From positions 558,001 through 622,000 of the forward strand of contig NC_009012.1 of the NCBI RefSeq assembly GCF_000015865.1: DNA of 64,000 nt, given 5' to 3'. A program made the translations under genes and the position numbers. The DNA is from Acetivibrio thermocellus ATCC 27405 (GTDB lineage: Bacteria; Bacillota; Clostridia; Acetivibrionales; Acetivibrionaceae). The notes below the pieces were generated by a model. It was given only the letters and a program-made list of their open reading frames with translations, was not told the origin of the DNA and ran no database searches. Positions 1 through 7,306 of this stretch are shown here, piece by piece; within the stretch, counting starts at the first letter, position 1; the number at the start of each line of letters is the position of its first letter.

Positions 1-1
1 A

Positions 2-64
2 AAGGAAGACAAGGGTTTGCTGGATTTTGCATCGGGTGAATATCCGAGTTTTATACCAGATTAG
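2..64 (+). CDS. 3' end of an upstream gene (partial)
   Basis: An open frame enters from the left edge and ends at TAG (62-64). The visible tail reads KEDKGLLDFASGEYPSFIPD. Its stop is 15 nt before the next start, so it is probably in one operon with sbp and ftsA. In related Firmicutes the genes before sbp encode FtsQ or DUF881 (YlxW/YlxX) proteins. Twenty residues are too few to tell which, and no family is claimed. Confidence 0.55.
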   Translation, partial: KEDKGLLDFASGEYPSFIPD

Positions 65-79
65 AGAGGGAGGAGCGGA

Positions 80-457
80 ATGATTCCTTTATTTGGTTTG
101 ATTATTGGAATTTTGATTGGAATATTTATTCCATACAGTATTCCTGAGCAGTATTCAAGCTATGTGGCAGTAGCTATTCTTGCGGCACTGGATTCTGTTT
201 TTGGAGGTATTGTTTCCACCATCCAGAAGAAGTTTGATATGGGAATTTTTCTGTCAGGCTTTTTCGGAAATGCTCTTTTGGCTGCCGCACTTACTTATAT
301 AGGGGACAAGCTTGGAATACAAATTTATTTCGCTGCGATATTTGCTTTTGGAAACAGACTGTTTTTAAATTTTGCTGTTATTCGAAGATTTCTATTGAAT
401 AAGTTAACCAAAAAGGATAATATTAAAGATAATATGATGGAAACTAAAGAAGCTTAA
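80..457 (+). CDS. sbp: Small basic protein Sbp (DUF1290), membrane protein
   Basis: A 125-residue integral membrane protein with about four hydrophobic segments (roughly 1-20, 28-45, 55-75, 80-100) and a charged, lysine-rich C-terminus. It matches the DUF1290 family found directly upstream of ftsA in Firmicutes, whose molecular role is unknown. GGGAGGAG sits just before the ATG. The position between an upstream cell-envelope-type gene and ftsA supports the name. Family assignment rests on recognition of sequence and context. Confidence 0.85.
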   Translation: MIPLFGLIIGILIGIFIPYSIPEQYSSYVAVAILAALDSVFGGIVSTIQKKFDMGIFLSGFFGNALLAAALTYIGDKLGIQIYFAAIFAFGNRLFLNFAVIRRFLLNKLTKKDNIKDNMMETKEA

Positions 458-501
458 AATCTTTTACATAAATGTTAATGGCATAATGGTGTTCAGGCAA
501 G

Positions 502-525
502 ACTTTTGATTTTCAAAAGTAAAAT
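502..525 (+). terminator. Weak hairpin between sbp and ftsA
   Basis: An 8-bp perfect stem (ACTTTTGA at 502-509 with TCAAAAGT at 513-520) with a 3-nt loop, followed by AAAATTTTTA. It could be a weak terminator or attenuator between sbp and ftsA. The stem is A/T-rich and the T-run is offset, so confidence is low. Confidence 0.3.
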
Positions 526-619
526 TTTTACTATGTCAAGGTCAACAAGAATAAAAACTGCTGATAATGTATGGCGATTGATAAGTATTCGTACTTTGGC
601 ATACAGGAGGTTTACATAA

Positions 620-1861
620 GTGGATGATATAATCAGTTGTATTGATATAGGTACTACAAAAGTATGTGCCATTGTAGCGAAACTTGATGAGAACGGCAAT
701 GTTGAAATATTGGGCAGGGCGACTGAACCGTGCAGCGGTGTGAAAAAAGGTGTAATTGTTGATATAGACAGTGTTTCCAATGCCTTAAAAAGTTGTGCTC
801 AAAAGATAAGGGCTTTGCTTAATATTGACATTGAGAATGTTTATGTAAACGTCATGGGGTCACATGTTGATGTTTTTTTTAACAAAGCTGCGGTTGATAT
901 TTTAAGGCCGGACCGTCAAATTACATCCGAAGATGTTGAGAGAACGCTGAAAAAGGTTGAGGATGTAAAGCTTCCTGATAATGTTCAGATTATTGATGTT
1001 ATTCCAAGACAGTATATTGTGGACGGTTGTGATGAAATAGTTGACCCTGTCGGAATGGCGGGAGTGAAGCTTGAACTTGAAGCGGATGTTGTAGTTGGAA
1101 AAATCACTACCTTCAACAATATTATAAAAAGCCTCGACAACGCCAATATCAAAGTAAATGGCTTTATTGCGGAAGCATTGGCGGTGGGTGATTTGGTTTT
1201 AAGTCCGGAGGAAAAAGATATAGGCGCAATTCTTATTGACGTCGGCGGAGGAGTTACAAACATATCCGTGTTCAAAAACAAGTGTCTCGCCCTGTATGAT
1301 TCCATACCTGTCGGAGGAGACCATATAACAAACGATATATCCATTGGACTTAAAGTATCATTGAATGATGCTGAAAAACTAAAACGGGATTATGGTTTGG
1401 CTCTTACTTCACTTATTGACAACGACCATGACATAACAATAAATGAGTTTAGCGAGAACACCAAAAGAACGATAAAGGTTTCCGAAGTTGTTGAAATAAT
1501 CGAGGCAAGAGTTCAGGAAATATTTTCGCTGTGCAAAGAAAGGCTTGAGCAAGAGGGAATCTTAAATGGTTTCAATGGGGGAATTGTACTGGCCGGGGGC
1601 GGCATTTCATATATTGACGGTTCTGTTCAGTCTGCAAAGGAAATCTTTGGCTTGCCTGTCAGGATTGTGTCTTACAAAGCCCTGGAAATAAAAAATGCCG
1701 AACATGTGACGGCAATGGCCACGGTAAAGTATGTTGCAAACAGAATCAAGTCTGAGGCAAAAGGCGGCGGTACTAAAAACAACAAGCCCGGCAAACAGAA
1801 GCAAAAAAAGGAATATGGTTTTCTGAAAAAAATAGCCAGTTTTTTTCACGGATTATTTTGA
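620..1861 (+). CDS. ftsA: Cell division protein FtsA
   Basis: An actin-like ATPase of 413 residues that tethers FtsZ filaments to the membrane and recruits the divisome. The N-terminus carries the phosphate-1 motif (DIGTTK, about 9-14) and a later stretch carries the phosphate-2 motif (DVGGGVTNI). The C-terminus ends in a basic linker and an amphipathic helix (about 397-413), the usual membrane-targeting sequence. The start is GTG at 620, 9 nt after AGGAGG (605-610). Length is normal for the family. ftsZ follows after an unusually long 325-nt gap. Confidence 0.97.
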   Translation: MDDIISCIDIGTTKVCAIVAKLDENGNVEILGRATEPCSGVKKGVIVDIDSVSNALKSCAQKIRALLNIDIENVYVNVMGSHVDVFFNKAAVDILRPDRQITSEDVERTLKKVEDVKLPDNVQIIDVIPRQYIVDGCDEIVDPVGMAGVKLELEADVVVGKITTFNNIIKSLDNANIKVNGFIAEALAVGDLVLSPEEKDIGAILIDVGGGVTNISVFKNKCLALYDSIPVGGDHITNDISIGLKVSLNDAEKLKRDYGLALTSLIDNDHDITINEFSENTKRTIKVSEVVEIIEARVQEIFSLCKERLEQEGILNGFNGGIVLAGGGISYIDGSVQSAKEIFGLPVRIVSYKALEIKNAEHVTAMATVKYVANRIKSEAKGGGTKNNKPGKQKQKKEYGFLKKIASFFHGLF

Positions 1862-2186
1862 CATGCTGGTTATAATTTTCAAATATACATTTTAATTGAT
1901 TTGGAATATAATTATTTTTAACTAGTTTTAAATCTTATATAAAATTTTTTCGATTTTTACCGATTAATATATCAAATTAAATCCTGAATGTATATCTTAA
2001 GTTTATAAATATTGGATGGGATACTTAAAATACAATCTTGCGCAATCTCCAATATTAATATATTATTAAATATTGAGGGAATAAATGTTACCCAATTAAT
2101 GAATTTAGAATGATATCTTTGTAAATTGGCATAGAAATTTTAATGAAGGTTTGGTTATTACGAATGAAAAAGAAGGGGGACTTAAG
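1862..2186 (+). other. ftsA-ftsZ intergenic region
   Basis: 325 nt of very A/T-rich sequence without a credible reading frame. It holds one promoter candidate (see 2038-2066) and the ftsZ ribosome-binding site. No terminator hairpin was found, so readthrough from ftsA is possible. Confidence 0.6.
2038..2066 (+). promoter_or_regulatory. Candidate sigma-A promoter of ftsZ
   Basis: TTGCGC (2038-2043), a 17-nt spacer and TATTAT (2061-2066). The -10 matches 5/6 of consensus and the -35 is weak. A private ftsZ promoter would fit the long gap from ftsA. Predicted from sequence only. Confidence 0.35.
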
Positions 2187-3281
2187 TTGCTGGAGTTTGA
2201 TATTGATATGGAACAATTTGCCCAGATAAGAGTTGTAGGTGTTGGCGGCGGAGGAAATAATGCTGTTAATAGAATGATAGATGCAGGATTGCGTGGAGTG
2301 GAATTTATTGCAATAAATACTGATAAACAGGCTTTGTATTTATCAAAGGCAAATACGAAAATTCAGATTGGAGATAAGTTGACAAAAGGTCTTGGAGCCG
2401 GAGCGAATCCTGAAATCGGGGAAAAAGCGGCCAATGAGAGCAGAGATGAAATTGCTCAGGCAATAAAAGGTGCGGACATGGTTTTTGTAACTGCAGGCAT
2501 GGGCGGAGGAACAGGAACCGGAGCTGCTCCCGTAGTTGCTGAAATTGCAAAGGAAATGGGAATTCTGACTGTCGGAGTGGTAACAAAGCCTTTTATGTTT
2601 GAGGGAAGAAAGAGAATGCAGCATGCCGAAAGAGGTATAGAGAACCTTAAAAACACTGTTGATACTCTGGTTACCATACCGAATGACAGACTGCTCCAGG
2701 TGGCTGAAAAGAAAACTTCCATTGTAGATGCCTTCAGGATAGCGGATGATGTGTTAAGACAGGGTGTACAGGGTATATCTGATCTTATTGCTGTACCCGG
2801 TTTGGTGAATTTGGACTTTGCAGACGTTAAAACCATTATGCAAAATACAGGGCTTGCCCATATGGGTATTGGACGGGCATCCGGCGACAACAGAGCTGAA
2901 GAAGCTGCAAGACAGGCTATTCAGAGTCCCCTTTTGGAGACATCCATTGAAGGAGCGAGAGGGGTTCTTCTTAATATTACCGGCGGGGCTGATTTGGGAT
3001 TATTTGAAGTTAATACTGCGGCAGAGCTGGTGCAAAAATCGGCTGATCCTGATGCGAATATTATTTTCGGTGCGGTTATTGATGAAAATTTGAAGGATGA
3101 GATTTTAATTACCGTAATTGCTACAGGGTTTGACAAAGTTCCTTCAATCAGGAAATCTGACAAGTCTGCTGTGGCTGATAAAGCGCCTTCGGCAACTTCC
3201 GGCGAAAAAGCTTCTGCAAGCCAGTTTGGGGCGGATGAACTCGAAATACCGACTTTCCTCAGGAGAAACAGATTTAAATAA
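2187..3281 (+). CDS. ftsZ: Cell division GTPase FtsZ
   Basis: Tubulin-like GTPase that forms the cytokinetic Z-ring. The glycine-rich tubulin signature GGGTGTG is at residues 106-112, the T7 synergy loop (NLDFADV) lies in the second half, and the C-terminal FtsA-binding tail ends [14 protein letters not shown]. The start chosen is TTG at 2187 (364 residues), 7 nt after GAAGGGGG (2172-2179), giving the usual N-terminus before RVVGVGGGG. An in-frame TTG at 2151 has a weaker binding site. A strong terminator follows. Confidence 0.97.
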   Translation: MLEFDIDMEQFAQIRVVGVGGGGNNAVNRMIDAGLRGVEFIAINTDKQALYLSKANTKIQIGDKLTKGLGAGANPEIGEKAANESRDEIAQAIKGADMVFVTAGMGGGTGTGAAPVVAEIAKEMGILTVGVVTKPFMFEGRKRMQHAERGIENLKNTVDTLVTIPNDRLLQVAEKKTSIVDAFRIADDVLRQGVQGISDLIAVPGLVNLDFADVKTIMQNTGLAHMGIGRASGDNRAEEAARQAIQSPLLETSIEGARGVLLNITGGADLGLFEVNTAAELVQKSADPDANIIFGAVIDENLKDEILITVIATGFDKVPSIRKSDKSAVADKAPSATSGEKASASQFGADELEIPTFLRRNRFK

Positions 3282-3300
3282 ACACTTTTCAACAATAAAG

Positions 3301-3341
3301 CACAGGAGTATATCGAAAAGGATATACTCCTGTGTTTTTTT
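3301..3341 (+). terminator. Rho-independent terminator after ftsZ
   Basis: A perfect 14-bp stem (3301-3314 with 3321-3334), a 6-nt loop and seven T. It cleanly separates the division genes from the sporulation sigma-factor cluster. Confidence 0.92.
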
Positions 3342-3372
3342 GTCATAAGATTTTTTTATTCTATGCTTCAGT

Positions 3373-3405
3373 TTTACAAAATAAATATAAATTTATCTGT
3401 ATAAT
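3373..3405 (+). promoter_or_regulatory. Candidate spoIIG promoter with long spacer
   Basis: TTTACA (3373-3378) and TATAAT (3400-3405) are separated by 21 nt instead of about 17. The B. subtilis spoIIG promoter is known to have sigma-A-type boxes with an abnormally long spacer and to need Spo0A. The same geometry upstream of spoIIGA here is suggestive. No convincing Spo0A box (TGTCGAA) was seen next to it. Confidence 0.4.
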
Positions 3406-3516
3406 CAATAATAAAAATACATGCTTTTGCATATATGTTATTTAGGACAGTGCTTTATGTAAGGTACTGTAAGAATAATTTTCTCTATGATTTTGCCGGA
3501 TTCGGGGGTCGAGGGA

Positions 3517-4410
3517 ATGAAGGTATACATCGATGTGCTGGTAATGGAAAACATCGTTATGAATTATCTTATTTTACTGCTTACTGCCAAGTTTATGAGA
3601 CACAAGCCGTCTCATTTGCGTTTGTTTCTGGGGGCTTTGGCAGGGGCGGCATATGTGGTTGTACTGCTTTTGATGCCCAATTTGAAAGTATATTGCACCA
3701 CGTTGGCTAAATTTGCCTTGTCCCTCCTGATTGTTGCAATAGCTTTTTCTCCGGCCAAACCGGCACTTTTCATTAAAACACTGGCGGTATTTTATGTTTC
3801 GACTTTTATATTTGCGGGAGCGGCATTTGCATTTCTTTATTTGAATCAAACCGGCGGTTTTGTCAGGAACGGCATAGTGTACATATGGAATTCGAAAGGA
3901 ACGACCCTCTTTTTTGCTGTGGCAACCGTCGGCATAATTATAAGAATTTTCTGGGACATAGTACAGCAAAGAATTTCAAAAGAAAAGCTTCTCATGCCTC
4001 TAAAGATTGCTTTTGGAAATGGAACCATAGAATTGTTTGCTTTGGTTGATACCGGTAACTCTCTTTGCGACCCGTTGACCAACTCCCCTGTTGTGGTTGT
4101 GGAGTTTAATGCCATAAAAAACATATTACCCATGGAAATTCAGAGAATTTTTGATGAATCAAAGGAAAATGACCTGGACAGTGTGACCAAAATAGTGTCC
4201 GACTCCAAGTGGATGTCCAGATTCAGACTTATACCTTTTACCTCATTGGGCAAAGAGAACGGAATGCTGATTGGGTTCAGACCGGACTATATTGAAGTGG
4301 GGGAAAATGCGGAGAAAAAAGGAATAACGGATGTAATTATCGGCATTTATAACAGAGCTCTGTCAAAGAATAATAATTACAGTGCACTACTTAGCCCGGA
4401 ACTGATTTAA
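3517..4410 (+). CDS. spoIIGA: Pro-sigma-E processing aspartic protease SpoIIGA
   Basis: Membrane protease that cleaves the pro-sequence of sigma-E in the mother cell during sporulation, activated by forespore SpoIIR. The N-terminal half has about five hydrophobic segments and the C-terminal half is a cytosolic aspartic-protease domain with catalytic DTGN at residues 178-181. The start chosen is ATG 3517 (297 residues, MKVYIDVLVMEN). This matches the family N-terminus better than ATG 3487. It is followed directly by sigE, its substrate, as in other spore formers. Confidence 0.94.
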   Translation: MKVYIDVLVMENIVMNYLILLLTAKFMRHKPSHLRLFLGALAGAAYVVVLLLMPNLKVYCTTLAKFALSLLIVAIAFSPAKPALFIKTLAVFYVSTFIFAGAAFAFLYLNQTGGFVRNGIVYIWNSKGTTLFFAVATVGIIIRIFWDIVQQRISKEKLLMPLKIAFGNGTIELFALVDTGNSLCDPLTNSPVVVVEFNAIKNILPMEIQRIFDESKENDLDSVTKIVSDSKWMSRFRLIPFTSLGKENGMLIGFRPDYIEVGENAEKKGITDVIIGIYNRALSKNNNYSALLSPELI

Positions 4411-4462
4411 ATTGTAACTTTTCAACAACGAATATAAATTTTTTACGAAAGGGGTATATAAT

Positions 4463-5197
4463 ATGTTTTTTTTAAAGAAGCTGAAACTTTCTTTAATGGT
4501 TGGGTATATTAACTTACTTAACAAACTGAAGCTTTACAACAATTATCCTGTTTACTACATTGGGGGAAGTGAGGCTCTTCCGCCGCCGCTTACCAACGAT
4601 GAGGAAAATTATCTTTTAAGCAAGCTTGAGAAAAGGGATTTTGGGGTAAAGTCAATTTTGATTGAAAGGAATTTAAGACTTGTGGTTTATATTGCAAGAA
4701 AATTTGAGAATACCGGAGTGGGGGTTGAAGACCTTGTTTCCATTGGCACCATTGGACTTATCAAGGCAATTAACACATTTGACCCCAATAAAAATATAAA
4801 ACTTGCCACATATGCATCAAGGTGTATTGAAAATGAGATACTTATGTACCTTAGGAGAAACAACAGAATGAAGACAGAAATCTCAATAGATGAGCCGCTG
4901 AATGTGGATTGGGACGGGAATGAATTGCTTCTTTCAGATATTCTTGGAACGGAAAATGACCTTATCCACAGGAGTATTGAGGACGAGATAGACAAAGAGC
5001 TTCTTGCCATGGCAATGAAAAAGCTGTCTGTCAGGGAAAAGAAGATAATGGAGCTTCGATTTGGTCTTACAAACGGCGGAGTTGAAAAAACGCAGAAGGA
5101 AGTTGCCGATATGCTTGGTATTTCCCAGTCGTACATTTCCAGACTGGAAAAGAAGATTATCAGTAGGCTTAGAAAAGAGATAAGCAGAATGGTTTGA
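4463..5197 (+). CDS. sigE: Sporulation sigma factor sigma-E precursor
   Basis: Mother-cell-specific sigma-70 family factor of 244 residues. The hydrophobic/basic pro-sequence occupies about residues 1-30 and ends near [13 protein letters not shown] (31-43), the conserved processing region. Regions 2 and 4 are complete, with the region 4.2 helix-turn-helix around [27 protein letters not shown] lies upstream of the ATG. It follows spoIIGA and precedes sigG, the standard spoIIG-spoIIIG cluster. Confidence 0.96.
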   Translation: MFFLKKLKLSLMVGYINLLNKLKLYNNYPVYYIGGSEALPPPLTNDEENYLLSKLEKRDFGVKSILIERNLRLVVYIARKFENTGVGVEDLVSIGTIGLIKAINTFDPNKNIKLATYASRCIENEILMYLRRNNRMKTEISIDEPLNVDWDGNELLLSDILGTENDLIHRSIEDEIDKELLAMAMKKLSVREKKIMELRFGLTNGGVEKTQKEVADMLGISQSYISRLEKKIISRLRKEISRMV

Positions 5198-5292
5198 TTG
5201 TAAAAAAATACAAGAAAAATTGAATGTTAGAATTCCCAATTACTTCGCGGTTTGTCAAGGTGTTTTTATGAAATTTTGTAGTCTTTTTAGCA

Positions 5293-5321
5293 GTATAAAA
5301 ATGACCTCCGTGGCAATAATG
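5293..5321 (+). promoter_or_regulatory. Candidate sigma-F/sigma-G promoter of sigG
   Basis: GTATA (5293-5297), a 14-nt gap and GGCAATAATG (5312-5321) match the sigma-F/sigma-G pattern (GYWTA and GGnRAnAnTW) except for the last base. sigG is known to be transcribed by sigma-F and then by itself. The -10 box overlaps the left arm of the inverted repeat at 5304-5350. Transcripts starting here, near 5328, would therefore lack that arm. Confidence 0.5.
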
Positions 5322-5350
5322 ATACTGACTTTAAATTATTGCCGGGAGGT
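5304..5350 (+). promoter_or_regulatory. Inverted repeat sequestering the sigG ribosome-binding site
   Basis: ACCTCC (5304-5309) pairs with GGAGGT (5345-5350), and GGCAATAAT (5312-5320) pairs with ATTATTGCC (5335-5343). This gives 15 paired bases with a small bulge and a 14-nt loop. The right arm contains the Shine-Dalgarno sequence of sigG. A conserved sigG leader hairpin occluding the ribosome-binding site is known in B. subtilis, and this looks like its clostridial counterpart. Confidence 0.75.
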
Positions 5351-5357
5351 TTTTTCT

Positions 5358-6131
5358 ATGCTAGTCAATAAAGTAGAAATATGTGGTGTGAACACATCAA
5401 AGTTGCCAGTACTTACCAATGAACAAAAGAAAGAGCTCTTCGAAAGAATGCATAAAGGAGATACCTCGGCAAGAGAGGAATTTATAAAGGGAAATTTGAG
5501 GCTTGTGTTAAGTGTTATCCAGAGATTTAACAATAGAGGGGAATATGTTGACGACCTTTTTCAGGTCGGATGTATAGGTCTTATAAAGGCAATTGACAAT
5601 TTTGACGTTACTCAGAATGTTAAGTTTTCCACATATGCTGTTCCCATGATAATTGGAGAAATCCGAAGATATTTGAGGGACAACAATGCGATTCGTGTAA
5701 GCAGATCTTTGAGAGATATTGCCTATAAAGCGCTTCAGGCAAAAGAAAAACTTACAAATCAAAATTCAAAAGAGCCTACCATAGAGGAAATAGCCAAAGA
5801 ACTGGGCCTTCCAAAGGAAGAAGTTGTGTTTGCTTTGGATGCAATACAGGATCCGATTTCTCTGTTTGAATCCGTGTATCATGACGGTGGAGATGCAATT
5901 TATGTGATGGACCAGGTAAAAGACGAGAAAAATAATGATGAAAACTGGCTTGAAGGTATAGCTTTAAGTGAAGCTATGAGAAAACTCAATGACCGGGAAA
6001 AGCTTATACTGAATTTGCGCTTTTTTGACGGCAGAACCCAGATGGAAGTTGCTGAAGAAATAGGAATATCGCAGGCCCAGGTTTCAAGACTTGAAAAAAC
6101 TGCGCTTATGCATATGAGAAAGTATATTTGA
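5358..6131 (+). CDS. sigG: Forespore sigma factor sigma-G
   Basis: Late forespore-specific sigma-70 family factor, 257 residues. The N-terminus NKVEICGVNTSKLPVL is the family hallmark. Region 2 is followed by regions 3 and 4, ending in the helix-turn-helix MEVAEEIGISQAQVSRLE. The start is ATG 5358, 7 nt after GGGAGGT (5344-5350). The longer frame from 5220 has no family similarity and contains the promoter. The ribosome-binding site lies in a hairpin, see 5304-5350. Confidence 0.96.
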   Translation: MLVNKVEICGVNTSKLPVLTNEQKKELFERMHKGDTSAREEFIKGNLRLVLSVIQRFNNRGEYVDDLFQVGCIGLIKAIDNFDVTQNVKFSTYAVPMIIGEIRRYLRDNNAIRVSRSLRDIAYKALQAKEKLTNQNSKEPTIEEIAKELGLPKEEVVFALDAIQDPISLFESVYHDGGDAIYVMDQVKDEKNNDENWLEGIALSEAMRKLNDREKLILNLRFFDGRTQMEVAEEIGISQAQVSRLEKTALMHMRKYI

Positions 6132-6248
6132 TGTTTTGATGTATATTTGTGTAATAGAAAATAGTTTCCACTGATTATCAATTAAAGGATAGAATTTATC
6201 AATTAAAGGATACAATGGGGATTGGAAACTATATTTCGATAAATTTTG

Positions 6249-6293
6249 AAGGAGTCAGGGAGCGGAAAACATTTTGATGTTCTCTGACTCCTT
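6249..6293 (+). terminator. Hairpin after sigG
   Basis: A 14-bp stem with two G-T pairs (6249-6262 with 6280-6293) and a loop of about 17 nt. The downstream stretch TTAATTAATG is not a clean T-run. It may be a terminator for the sigE-sigG transcript. Two copies of ATCAATTAAAGGATA lie just upstream (6177-6213). Confidence 0.5.
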
Positions 6294-6387
6294 AATTAAT
6301 GGGACAAAAGCCACTGTAACATATCATTTTTCGTAAAATCATATATTAAACGTAGAGATTAAAAAAGCCTTATTCGGTGGTGGTATT

Positions 6388-6648
6388 ATGAACAGGACGT
6401 CTGATTTTAGGGAAAAAGAAGTAATTAATATAAAAGACGGAAGGAGACTTGGATTTGTCAGCGATGTGGAAATAAATCTCCAAAGCGGCAGAATTGAGGC
6501 GATTGTAATTCCAAGCGGGGGAAGACTCCTTGGGCTCATTGGCAGAGACAATGAATGTGTTATACCTTGGGAAAAAATAAAAAAGATAGGGGAAGATATT
6601 ATTCTGGTGGAAATGGATGACAGATTTATACGAAAACATTTTGAATGA
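6388..6648 (+). CDS. YlmC/YmxH-family PRC-barrel protein
   Basis: A small 86-residue protein with a single PRC-barrel-like fold (GRRLGFVSDVEINLQSGRIEAIVI). It matches the YlmC/YmxH family of spore formers, found near sporulation genes and of unknown biochemical role. GGTGGT lies before the ATG. It sits alone between the sigG hairpin and nrdR, so it probably has its own promoter. Confidence 0.8.
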   Translation: MNRTSDFREKEVINIKDGRRLGFVSDVEINLQSGRIEAIVIPSGGRLLGLIGRDNECVIPWEKIKKIGEDIILVEMDDRFIRKHFE

Positions 6649-6795
6649 GTGCTGAATCAATAACGGTATTTATTAAAAACATTTTATAGTGTATTATATA
6701 AAAAGATATGTATTTTTACATAGCAAAAGATAGTATTTGATGGAAATGGATTTGCATAAAAAGTATTTCAAAAAAACAGTCGGAGGAGGTATGAA

Positions 6796-7251
6796 ATGAA
6801 GTGCCCATATTGCGGTTATATTGAGGATAGGGTTATCGATTCAAGGCCAACGGATGAGGGGTCGGCAATACGGAGAAGAAGAGAATGTTCCAAATGCCTG
6901 AAAAGATTTACCACCTATGAAAAGGTTGAAAGTCTTCCCATTATGGTCATAAAAAAAGACAAGAGCAGACAGGCTTTTGACCGGGAGAAGCTTTTAAACG
7001 GAATTTTGAGGGCATGTGAAAAAAGGCCTGTATCCATTGAACAACTGGAAAAACTGGTTGATGACATTGAGAGTCAAATTCATAATTCCCTGCAGAGGGA
7101 GGTTACTTCCAAAGATATCGGAGAAATGGTAATGGCAAAGCTCAAAAACTTGGATGAAGTGGCTTATGTTAGGTTTGCGTCGGTTTACAGGCAGTTTAAG
7201 GATATAAATACCTTTATGGACGAGCTTCGCAAGCTTTTAAACGAGAAGTAG
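6796..7251 (+). CDS. nrdR: Transcriptional repressor NrdR
   Basis: Zinc-ribbon/ATP-cone repressor of ribonucleotide reductase genes, 151 residues, the normal length. The zinc ribbon uses Cys3, Cys6, Cys31 and Cys34. The arginine-rich DNA-binding stretch (RRRR, 26-29) follows, then the ATP-cone (about 49-139) that senses ATP/dATP. GGAGGAGG precedes the ATG. No ribonucleotide reductase gene is in the window, so its targets lie elsewhere. Confidence 0.96.
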   Translation: MKCPYCGYIEDRVIDSRPTDEGSAIRRRRECSKCLKRFTTYEKVESLPIMVIKKDKSRQAFDREKLLNGILRACEKRPVSIEQLEKLVDDIESQIHNSLQREVTSKDIGEMVMAKLKNLDEVAYVRFASVYRQFKDINTFMDELRKLLNEK

Positions 7252-7306
7252 GAACATTGGGAAGCAAGCAGGAGTTAATTTACAAAAGAGGAAAGAGTGA
7301 TTAACC

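Noticed and set aside
2305-2890. Long minus-strand frames opposite ftsZ
   Set aside because: They have no ribosome-binding site and no family similarity, and lie opposite a highly conserved gene; shadows of codon bias.
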